NCBI RefSeq assembly: GCF_902150035.1
Contig: NZ_LR597502.1
Location: forward strand, 62,001 to 126,000
Direction of reading: 5' to 3'
DNA: 64,000 bases
Source: Enorma burkinafasonensis
GTDB taxonomy: Bacteria > Actinomycetota > Coriobacteriia > Coriobacteriales > Coriobacteriaceae
Under the pieces are notes generated by a model. That model saw only the letters and a list, made by a program, of their open reading frames with translations. It searched no databases and was not told the DNA's origin. Numbering within the stretch: the stretch's first letter is position 1; every line of letters begins with the position of its first letter. A program made the translations under genes and the position numbers. Shown piece after piece: positions 50,278 through 57,719 of this stretch.

Positions 50278-51243
50278 ATGGCGCATGAGGAATTCGGGCA
50301 TCTCGATCAGACGCATGGGAACGCGGACGACCAGCGTATCGTGCTGTTCGAATCGCAAGACGGGGAGGTGGCCCTTTCCGTCAATGTGGAGGAAGAAACC
50401 GTTTGGCTCACGCAGGCTCAGATGGCTGAGCTGTTCGGACGCACGCAACCTGTTATCGCGCGGCATATCTCGAACGTATTCAAAGAAAAAGAGCTGGTAA
50501 AAGAGGGTAATATGCATTATTTGCATATTGCTTCCTCGGCTAGGCCGGTCGCGCTTTACAGTCTCGACGTCATCATCTCGGTGGGCTATCGCGTGAAGTC
50601 CCAACGCGGCGTCGAGTTCCGCCGCTGGGCGACCGAGGTGCTCAAGCGCTATATCCTGAAAGGCCATGCAGAGAACGAGGGGCGTCTGCGCCAGCTCGGC
50701 GAGATCGTCCAGATCATCGAGCGCCTCCCCGGAGAGCTCGGGTCGCGCGAGATCCTCGATATCGTGGAGAGCTATACGGATGCGTACGAGCTGCTCGATG
50801 CCTACGACCGCGAGGCGGTGCCGCGCCCGAAAGGCGAGCGGTCGACGTACGTTCTCGATTACGACGAGTGCACGTCGCTCATCGCGCAGATGCGCCCGCG
50901 GTTCGCGAGCGACATCTTCGGCCGCGAGAAGGATGACTCGTTCCGCAGCAGCATCGCTGCCATCTACCAGTCGTTCGGCGGCGAGGAGCTCTATCCATCC
51001 CTCGAGGGGAAGGCTGCCAACCTGCTGTACTTCATCATCAAGAACCACTCGTTCGTCGACGGCAACAAGCGGATCGCGTGCAGCCTCTTCCTCTATTTCC
51101 TCGACCGCAACGGTGCGCTGTTCCGCGGCATCGAGAAGCGCGTATCCGACAGCATGCTCGTGGCGATGGCGCTCATGATCGCCGAGTCGCGTCCCGAGGA
51201 GAAGGAGACGATGGTCTCGCTCGTGATGAACTTCCTTGTGTGA
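50278..51243 (+). CDS. RhuM-type N-terminus fused to a Fic/Doc domain
   Basis: 321 residues from ATG 50278 (weak GGGACGGG site). Residues 20 to about 130 match virulence protein RhuM (ESQDGEVALSVNVEEETVWL, QAQMAELFGRTQPVIARHIS, RRWATEVLKRYI). The C-terminal part has a Fic motif, H257-S-F-V-D261-G-N-K-R265, typical of AMP- or phosphate-transferring Fic/Doc enzymes; the D after F-x- suits AMPylators and some Doc proteins. RhuM-Fic fusions occur widely next to defence and mobile genes. Target unknown. A LexA box lies about 225 bases upstream. Confidence 0.88.
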   Translation: MAHEEFGHLDQTHGNADDQRIVLFESQDGEVALSVNVEEETVWLTQAQMAELFGRTQPVIARHISNVFKEKELVKEGNMHYLHIASSARPVALYSLDVIISVGYRVKSQRGVEFRRWATEVLKRYILKGHAENEGRLRQLGEIVQIIERLPGELGSREILDIVESYTDAYELLDAYDREAVPRPKGERSTYVLDYDECTSLIAQMRPRFASDIFGREKDDSFRSSIAAIYQSFGGEELYPSLEGKAANLLYFIIKNHSFVDGNKRIACSLFLYFLDRNGALFRGIEKRVSDSMLVAMALMIAESRPEEKETMVSLVMNFLV

Positions 51244-51390
51244 GGTTTTACGTGCACGCGCGCTGCGCGCAAGCGCATTGGACAAGATGGTAGATGGATT
51301 TGCTGGCGCGATGATGCGCTCTTCGAGAGAATGGGGGAGGCGGGGTTCTCGACAGGAGGGCCTTGCCTCCCGATCGGAGGAGGGCCGACG

Positions 51391-51867
51391 ATGATAGCAG
51401 ACAAGCTGCTCGCGCTGCGCAAGCGCTCGGGTTTGAGCCAGCAGGAGGTCGCGGCCGCCATCGGCGTGACGCGGCAGACAATCAGCAACTGGGAGCTCGG
51501 GCAGGGCTCGCCCGCGCTCGACAAAGCCGCCGAGCTCGCCCGGCTCTACAGGGTATCGCTCGACGACCTTGCGAGCGATGAGGTGGACGTGGTCAGCTCC
51601 GGCAAGGCAGCGCGCATCCGCGACCTCCATGTCGTGGAGGGGCTCGTGGGCAAGGTCGCGACGGTGGAACTCGCAGACGGCGAGGGCGCCCTCACGCACG
51701 CGCTCATCCGGGGCGTGGGTGCCGGTTGGATCCGGCTGGAGTGCGACGCGCCCCGGGCCGTCTTCCCGACGCCCATTCTGCGCGAGAAGGAGCCGCCGCG
51801 CCGCGTCCTCAAGCTCGTCGACCTCGCCGATGTCGCCGGCTTCACAATCGAAGGGGGCGCTAGCTGA
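51391..51867 (+). CDS. XRE regulator with small C-terminal beta domain
   Basis: 158 residues from ATG 51391, with GGAGGAGGG upstream. HTH_3 at 1-65 (SQQEVAAAIGVTRQTISNWE), then a domain with IRGVGAGWIRLECDAPRAVF and RRVLKLVDLADVAGFTIE. Its stop overlaps the start of the next gene (TGATG). The C-terminal domain resembles that of the downstream small membrane protein (TVLDVDDEWVLMECPDKK, then LKALRIALVEGVE), so the two proteins may share one fold. Confidence 0.82.
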   Translation: MIADKLLALRKRSGLSQQEVAAAIGVTRQTISNWELGQGSPALDKAAELARLYRVSLDDLASDEVDVVSSGKAARIRDLHVVEGLVGKVATVELADGEGALTHALIRGVGAGWIRLECDAPRAVFPTPILREKEPPRRVLKLVDLADVAGFTIEGGAS

Positions 51868-52199
51868 TGGAGTACACGATCCTCGCGATGGCGGGCGCGA
51901 CGTTCGCCATGGTCGTCTACATCATGGCATCCATGCCGACGAAGAAGGACCTGCGGAAGCTCGCGGATGATGCGCGCCCGCGCGAGGCCGAGCTCGAGCG
52001 GATGCTGCGGGAGCGGATCGGTTCTGTGTGTGAGCTCGTCCTCGCCGAGGCGGGCGTCACGGCGGGAGGCATGCGCCTTGCCGGCACGGTCCTGGATGTC
52101 GACGACGAGTGGGTGCTCATGGAGTGCCCAGACAAGAAGGGCGGGGCCCAGCTCAAGGCCCTGCGAATCGCGCTCGTGGAGGGCGTCGAGTCTGCCTGA
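51867..52199 (+). CDS. Single-pass membrane protein coupled to the XRE regulator
   Basis: 110 residues from ATG 51867. One N-terminal membrane helix (MEYTILAMAGATFAMVVYIM), then a charged helix (KKDLRKLADDARPREAELER), then a beta domain like that at the end of the upstream regulator. It could hold or release the regulator at the membrane; that is inference from the shared domain and coupling. Confidence 0.7.
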   Translation: MEYTILAMAGATFAMVVYIMASMPTKKDLRKLADDARPREAELERMLRERIGSVCELVLAEAGVTAGGMRLAGTVLDVDDEWVLMECPDKKGGAQLKALRIALVEGVESA

Positions 52200-52263
52200 T
52201 GTGGGCGGTTATAATTCGATCTGCATTCAGCAGTCGAATCGAACGCTATGCAAGAGGAGGGGA

Positions 52264-53559
52264 ATGGCTGAACCAATGGACCGGGACCGCTCTGCAGGAG
52301 CTTCGAGATCATGGATCACAAAGCTCGCCTTCGTATGGGGCGGCGAGCTCGTGTCCGTGCTCACGAGTTCCATCCTGCAGATGGGCTTCGTGTGGCACAT
52401 CACCATCACCACCAACTCGGCGAGCATGCTCTCGCTGGCGTCGCTCGCTGGTTTTCTGCCGCTGGCGCTCATCGGCACCTTCGCGGGGACCATCGTGGAC
52501 CGCCTGCCGCTCAGGGTCACGCTCGTCGGGGCGGACCTCTTCATCGCCGCGGTGAGCGCCGTCGTGGCTGCGGTCTCGCTCACGGGGGCGCTCCCCGTGT
52601 GGGTGGTCATGGCCGCGCTCTTCGTGCGGGCGATCGGAAGCGCCTTCCACACGCCCGCCTTCCAGGCGCTCACGCCGCTCGTGGCGCCGGCCGAGCACCT
52701 CACGCGCCTTTCGGGCGTGACACAGGCCGTCCAGTCCGGCGGCTACATCCTCGGTACGGCCATCGCGGCGGTGATCTACCCGCTCTGGGGGCTCACGGCC
52801 ATGATCGCGCTCGACGTCTTGGGCGCGCTTTTCGCCACGGTCGCGGTGCTGGCGGCGCGGCTCGACGTGGGCGGCTCGGCCAAGGACGCTTCGGCGGACG
52901 AGGGGAGCCTCGGTCTTCGCGACCAGGTTCGCGCCCTCGCGGCGGAGACGGCCGACGGCTATCGCGTTCTGCGCGGGTACCGCGGGCTCTTCGCGCTGCT
53001 CTGGTGCGGCTTCGTATTCACACTCGTGTTCTCGCCCATCTCGGCACTCTTCCCGCTCATGACGCTCGACCACTTCGGTGGCACGACGGGCGACGCCGCT
53101 ACGGCGGAGATCGTGTTCGCGGTGGGCATGATCGCGGGCTCGGCGCTTCTTGCCGGCTGGGGCGGGTTCAGGAACCGCGCGCTCACCGTCTGCTTCGCCA
53201 CGGCGCTCTACGGTTTCGCGACGCTGGTCGCAGGTTCCGCGAGTCCGAGTGCGGGCGGTATGCAGCTCTTCTTCGTGATGAGCTTCCTCATGGGGTTCAG
53301 CTCGCCGTTCTACTCCGGCCCGCAGACCGCCCTCATGCAGGAGAAGGTTCCGGCAGAGTACCTAGGGCGCGTCTTCGGCCTCTACGGCGCCATCATGTCG
53401 TGGGCGATGCCGCTGGGGCTTGCGTTCTCGTCGCTTTTCGCGGATGCGGTGGGCGCTCCGGCGTGGTTTGCCGGCGCGGGCGCCGCGATGGTCGTTCTCG
53501 CCTGCGTTACCTGGGCGATTCCCGCTATCCGCCATATCGAGAGCGCGGCCATCGGGTAG
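52264..53559 (+). CDS. Major facilitator superfamily exporter
   Basis: 431 residues from ATG 52264, with AGAGGAGGGGA upstream. Twelve predicted membrane helices, with a loop DRLPLRVTLVGADL resembling motif A and a central cytosolic loop. The general pattern (WGGELVSVLTSSILQMGFVW, then TGAL and multiple Gly/Ala helices) is that of the MefA/enterobactin-exporter-like group, often linked to macrolide or drug efflux. The substrate is not predictable. Confidence 0.88.
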   Translation: MAEPMDRDRSAGASRSWITKLAFVWGGELVSVLTSSILQMGFVWHITITTNSASMLSLASLAGFLPLALIGTFAGTIVDRLPLRVTLVGADLFIAAVSAVVAAVSLTGALPVWVVMAALFVRAIGSAFHTPAFQALTPLVAPAEHLTRLSGVTQAVQSGGYILGTAIAAVIYPLWGLTAMIALDVLGALFATVAVLAARLDVGGSAKDASADEGSLGLRDQVRALAAETADGYRVLRGYRGLFALLWCGFVFTLVFSPISALFPLMTLDHFGGTTGDAATAEIVFAVGMIAGSALLAGWGGFRNRALTVCFATALYGFATLVAGSASPSAGGMQLFFVMSFLMGFSSPFYSGPQTALMQEKVPAEYLGRVFGLYGAIMSWAMPLGLAFSSLFADAVGAPAWFAGAGAAMVVLACVTWAIPAIRHIESAAIG

Positions 53560-53565
53560 GGCGTC

Positions 53566-53940
53566 ATGCAAGGGAAACTCACCCATAGCGACTACGCCCG
53601 CTTCGCGCGCCAAACGCCCGAGGAGCTGCTGCGGGACTGCACGGTCCAGGTGTTCCGAGCGACCGGTCCCGGAGGCCAGGGCGTGAACACCACGGATTCG
53701 GCGGTCCGCATGACCCATGTCCCCACGGGCGTGACCGTCGTGTCGCGCGAGACGCGCAGCCAGCACAGGAATCGGGAGCGCTGCCTGGAGAAGCTCATCG
53801 AGATCCTGCGCCGCCGCTCGCATCCGCCCAAGCGCCGCATCAAGACGAAGGTGCCCGCGCGCGCCAAAGAGAAGCGCCTGAGCCAGAAGCGCAAGCAGGC
53901 GGAGCTCAAGCGGCTCCGGCGCCGCGTCGAGGCGGAGTAG
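53566..53940 (+). CDS. Peptide chain release factor-like protein (GGQ domain, ArfB/YaeJ-like)
   Basis: 124 residues from ATG 53566, six bases after the MFS stop. A single release-factor catalytic domain with [20 protein letters not shown] (GGQ motif) and a long basic tail ([20 protein letters not shown]) that in ArfB occupies the mRNA channel. Domains for codon recognition are absent. It could rescue stalled ribosomes by hydrolysing peptidyl-tRNA. Probably co-transcribed with the MFS gene. Confidence 0.87.
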   Translation: MQGKLTHSDYARFARQTPEELLRDCTVQVFRATGPGGQGVNTTDSAVRMTHVPTGVTVVSRETRSQHRNRERCLEKLIEILRRRSHPPKRRIKTKVPARAKEKRLSQKRKQAELKRLRRRVEAE

Positions 53941-54046
53941 GCCGGCGGCTCTACGTTCCGTAGGTGGCGCGAGCGGGCGCGCGCCCGCATACTGTGGGCG
54001 ACAGGGAAAGGCGCCGGAGAGCGGCGCGCTACCGAAAGGACCCATC

Positions 54047-54646
54047 ATGGCAGCCTATCTGACCTCAGAGACCATCAAGAGCCTCCGCGAGCGGCGCGGG
54101 CTCACGCAGCGCGCCCTCGCCGATGCCGTGGGTGTGACCGACAAGGCGGTGAGCAAGTGGGAGTCCGGTCGTGGCCTTCCCGACATCTCGCTCGTGGAGC
54201 CCCTTTCCTCCGCGCTCGGCATCTCGGTCGCCGAGCTTCTGACCGGCGACGTTCGCCAGAACGCCAACCGTTCGGCCAACCTCATGCGCTCCAAGTTCTA
54301 CGTGTGCCCCGTCTGCGGCAACGTGGTCCACGCCTTGGGCGAGGGGTCGTTCTCGTGCTGCGGCGTGCAGCTCGTGCCCTGCGAGGCGGAGGAGCCCGAC
54401 GTCGACCACGCGATCGCCGTCGAGCGCATCGAGGACGAGTGGTACGTCACGCTCGACCACCCCATGACCAAGGACCACTACATCAGCTTCATCGCCTACG
54501 TGACTACCGGCGGCATCACGTTCGCCAAGCTCTACCCCGAGCAGGAGGCAGCCGCCCTCTTCCGCGCGGGCATGTCCGGCGCGATCTTCGCGTATTGCAA
54601 CCGGCATGGGCTCTTCCGGGTCCCCACGCCCCGTCGGGCGCGGTAG
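54047..54646 (+). CDS. XRE regulator fused to a desulfoferrodoxin-like iron domain
   Basis: 199 residues from ATG 54047, with GAAAGGA upstream. Residues 1-68 are HTH_3 (TQRALADAVGVTDKAVSKWE). Residues 80-110 have a desulforedoxin-like Cys4 site (C87-x2-C90, C104-C105). Residues 115-190 resemble superoxide reductase: His121, HPM with His138, His144, then Cys184-N-R-His187, i.e. the four His and one Cys of the active iron centre. It is therefore a candidate redox- or superoxide-sensing regulator. The FMN reductase gene follows. Confidence 0.85.
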   Translation: MAAYLTSETIKSLRERRGLTQRALADAVGVTDKAVSKWESGRGLPDISLVEPLSSALGISVAELLTGDVRQNANRSANLMRSKFYVCPVCGNVVHALGEGSFSCCGVQLVPCEAEEPDVDHAIAVERIEDEWYVTLDHPMTKDHYISFIAYVTTGGITFAKLYPEQEAAALFRAGMSGAIFAYCNRHGLFRVPTPRRAR

Positions 54647-54718
54647 GTTCGACCGCCGATGTGGGTAGAACCGTTAGCGACCCTATCGGTTCCCCGGACA
54701 TCCAACGAGGTGGAAACC

Positions 54719-55270
54719 ATGAAGCATATCCTGCTCGTCGTCGGCTCCCTGCGCCGCGCATCGTTCAACCGCCAGCTCGCGGAAGAGGCGTCATCGGCGC
54801 TCGACGGCCGCGCGACCGTCGAGTTCCTCGACTACGCCGACCTGCCCTTCATGAACCAGGACATCGAGTTCCCTGCGCCCGAGGCGGTCGAGCGCGTGCG
54901 CCGATCCGTCACCGCCGCCGACGGCCTGTGGATCTTCAGCCCCGAGTACAACTACAGCTACCCCGCCGCGCTCAAGGACCTCATCGACTGGCTGAGCCGC
55001 CCGGTGGTGGCCGGCGACCGCTCGACGGCGGTGATCGCGGGCAAGAAGGTGGCACTCAGCTCGGCTGCGGGCAGTTCAGCCGGTGCCGGCACGCGCGGCA
55101 TGCTCGCCAAGCTCATGGCCGCCGTGAACGCGCAGCTCATGGAAGAGCCGCAGACCGGCGTGAGGCTCGACCGCACGGCGTTCGAGACGGACGTACTCGC
55201 GCTTTCGGAAGACGACCGCCGCGCGCTCGCCGCCGAGGCGGACGCGTTCCTGGCGTTTCTGGAGCGCTGA
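54719..55270 (+). CDS. NAD(P)H-dependent FMN reductase
   Basis: 183 residues from ATG 54719, with GAGGTGG upstream. Flavodoxin-like fold of the chromate reductase/ArsH-like group: LLVVGSLRRASFNRQLAEEA (FMN phosphate loop), ADGLWIFSPEYNYSYPAALK and DWLSRP. It reduces FMN or quinones with NAD(P)H. Adjacent to the XRE-desulfoferrodoxin gene, it may be its target in an oxidative stress response. Confidence 0.9.
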   Translation: MKHILLVVGSLRRASFNRQLAEEASSALDGRATVEFLDYADLPFMNQDIEFPAPEAVERVRRSVTAADGLWIFSPEYNYSYPAALKDLIDWLSRPVVAGDRSTAVIAGKKVALSSAAGSSAGAGTRGMLAKLMAAVNAQLMEEPQTGVRLDRTAFETDVLALSEDDRRALAAEADAFLAFLER

Positions 55271-55488
55271 CCCCGGGTGCGCGGGCGGCGCCCCGCCCGG
55301 CGCGATCCCGCATCCGGGGCCACGGCCACGCCCGCGCGCGACCCTTACATAAACGTTAGCCGCGCGTAAGGTATATCGATGGCAGGGATGCCACCCGTTC
55401 CGGACAATGGTGCCGTGCCGCTCCGGGCGCGTGCTCGCGCCTGTGGGCGGCTGGCTCAAGAACCGGTTCCGGCTCTCGGGAGGCGCCC

Positions 55489-56835
55489 ATGCTCATCAAG
55501 CTCGCCTTAGGGAACGTGCGCCGCAGCGTGCGCGACTTCTCGATCTACTTCGCGACGCTCGTCTTCGCCGCCTGCCTTCTGTACTCGTTTTTCGCATCGA
55601 CCGACTACCTGCTCGCCCTCGACCTCACGGCCGGCCAGCGCGGGGCGTTCGCGCGGGCGGGTGAGGTGCTGCGGGCGTTCGCCGTCTTCATTGACGTGAT
55701 CTTCTGCTTCCTTCTGGGATACGCGAACGCCTTTCTGCTCAAGCGCCGCAAGCGCGAGTTCGGGACCTACCTCCTGCTCGGTATGGGGCGGCGCCATGTG
55801 GCGCTGGTGCTTGTCGCCGAGTTCGCCCTCGTGGGCGCGGCGTCGCTCGCATGCGGCCTGCTGCTGGGGTGGGTGCTCTCGCCGCTCGCCTCGCTCGTGG
55901 CGGCGTTCGTGTTCGGGGCGCCGTGGGCGCCCGCGCTCGTCTTCTCGTGGGCGGCTGCCGGGCAGTGCGTCTGCTCGTTTGGCGCGATCAGCGCCCTCGC
56001 CGCGCTCGCGGCGGTGCGCTCCGTCTGGAGGCGCCCACTCGTCGAGCTCATGCGCGCCGCCCGCGTGCCCGAGCGGCGGCACCTCGCGGGCACCGTGGCG
56101 CTGCGCGCGCAGAAGGTCGCGGCCGCGCTGCTGCTCGGGCTCGTCTGGGGCACCTGCCTGCTCAACCCCGGCTACTTCATGGTCTTCATCATCCCTCTGG
56201 GCTTCGTGGCCCTGTTCGGCTCGTACTTCCTCATCCGCGCGGTGGCGGCCTCCGCTCCCGAGCGGCTGCGCGCCCGGGCGGAGCACTACTGGACGGGGCT
56301 CGTCCCGTTCACGGTGCGCCAACTCGAGGCGCACGCCGAGACGGGGAGCATGGCCGCGGCGGCGGAATGCGTGCTTCTGGCCGCCTCGATCTGCATGACG
56401 GTCGCCGGCCTCGTCTTCAGCGTGGGGCTGCGCACGGGCGAGCTCGCCGACGGGGGCCAGGCGCTGCTGCCCGTCGCGTACTCCTGCGTCTTCTACGGGG
56501 CGGCGTTTCTCGTCGCGGCCGCCGCCGTGCTGGCCCTGCAGCAGCTCTCGCGGGCGGTCGATGCCGGGCGGAGCTACCGTGAGCTCGCGGTTCTCGGCGC
56601 CCCGGGCGGGATGGTCCGCGCCTCCGTGCGGTGCGAGGTGGGCGTCTGCTTCGGGGTGCCCGTGGCGCTCGCGCTCGTCCACTGCGTCTTCGGCTTCGTG
56701 CTCATCGGCGTGCTCGGCATCATGTTCGGCGCGGAGGGGGTCCTCGCGTTCATGGGCGGCACGATCGTGCTGACGCTCGGCATCCTGGCGCTCTACTACC
56801 TCGGCACCGTCCGCGCGATCGAGGCGCGCCTCTAG
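55489..56835 (+). CDS. FtsX-like ABC permease (BceB-related), without adjacent ATPase
   Basis: 448 residues from ATG 55489. Ten or so membrane helices with two FtsX-like regions and the start LIKLALGNVRRSVRDFSIYF as in BceB/VraG. A first FtsX domain ends in the RRPLVELMRAARVPER coupling loop. It is shorter than typical BceB (about 650 residues) and lacks the large extracellular domain. No BceA-type ATPase or BceRS pair is next to it. The convergent gene at 56841 ends five bases away. Confidence 0.8.
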   Translation: MLIKLALGNVRRSVRDFSIYFATLVFAACLLYSFFASTDYLLALDLTAGQRGAFARAGEVLRAFAVFIDVIFCFLLGYANAFLLKRRKREFGTYLLLGMGRRHVALVLVAEFALVGAASLACGLLLGWVLSPLASLVAAFVFGAPWAPALVFSWAAAGQCVCSFGAISALAALAAVRSVWRRPLVELMRAARVPERRHLAGTVALRAQKVAAALLLGLVWGTCLLNPGYFMVFIIPLGFVALFGSYFLIRAVAASAPERLRARAEHYWTGLVPFTVRQLEAHAETGSMAAAAECVLLAASICMTVAGLVFSVGLRTGELADGGQALLPVAYSCVFYGAAFLVAAAAVLALQQLSRAVDAGRSYRELAVLGAPGGMVRASVRCEVGVCFGVPVALALVHCVFGFVLIGVLGIMFGAEGVLAFMGGTIVLTLGILALYYLGTVRAIEARL

Positions 56836-56840
56836 GGCCG

Positions 56841-57470
56841 TTACCCGATGATCGCATCCATGAGCGCGGCTCCCCAGTAACCGGCGAAGGCGCCGACGGC
56901 CATCGCGAGGAGCGTCCAGCCGACCGTGCGGACGGCCCTCATCCAACACGGGATGAGCCGCTCGCGGCGGCCGCGCGGCGTGTCGCGGTCCACCGGCTCG
57001 CCCTTCCAGTAGGCGAGGATCTCGCCGTAGGTGATGAGGTCGTGCGACTTCTTGATGCGCTCCACCCAGCAGGCGGCGAACATGGCGATGCCCCAGAGCA
57101 CGAGGGCGAGCACGAAGGTGGGCACCATCTGCTCGAGCGGCCAGTCCCAGGCGAACGCCTGCACGGCGATCCATATCACGGCGCCTATCATGAGCAGCAG
57201 AAAGGCGAGCATTACGTAGCTCAGGCGCTTCATGGTCTCGATGTCGCGGTCGATGGTCTCGTTCATGGTGTCCACGTCTCCTTTGATGAGGGAGTCCACG
57301 GTCGCACCGAAGATCTCGGAGAGCAGGAGCAGGCTCTGGACGTCCGGGTAGGTCCTGTCGTTCTCCCAGGACGAGATCGTCTGGCGGCTCACGTACACGC
57401 GCGCCGCGAGGTCGTCCTGCGACATCCCCGCCCGCGTGCGCCGCTCGCGGATGCGCTGCCCGACTTCCAT
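56841..57470 (-). CDS. XRE-family regulator with C-terminal membrane helices
   Basis: 209 residues from ATG 57470, with AAGGAGGGG upstream; the open frame further up has no site. HTH_3 (MSQDDLAARVYVSRQTISSW), then ENDRTYPDVQSLLLLSEIFG, and a membrane part with about four helices. It is the same kind of protein as the frameshifted gene at 38852 and the general 'helix-turn-helix plus membrane' regulators of Firmicutes. Convergent with the FtsX-like permease gene, which it may control. Confidence 0.85.
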   Translation of the reverse strand: MEVGQRIRERRTRAGMSQDDLAARVYVSRQTISSWENDRTYPDVQSLLLLSEIFGATVDSLIKGDVDTMNETIDRDIETMKRLSYVMLAFLLLMIGAVIWIAVQAFAWDWPLEQMVPTFVLALVLWGIAMFAACWVERIKKSHDLITYGEILAYWKGEPVDRDTPRGRRERLIPCWMRAVRTVGWTLLAMAVGAFAGYWGAALMDAIIG

Positions 57471-57719
57471 GGCCCCTCCTTCCCGGTCTCGATGCGGCCC
57501 TTGCGGCATCGACCATGCCACCGTGTGCCGCATCGTACCATCAAATGGGGCCGACACGGCGTCCGCTCGAGCCCGATGCGCGTGTCAAGAGTTCTTGACA
57601 GCCCGTCTACCTGCAGAGATGAGCGTGCGGAGCCGCCCTGCCGGACCGATCGCCCCGGGGTGCGGCAGCTTCCGTGCGGCACCCGTCGCCCGCGGTCGCG
57701 ATGGCCTTGGGAACGTGCC

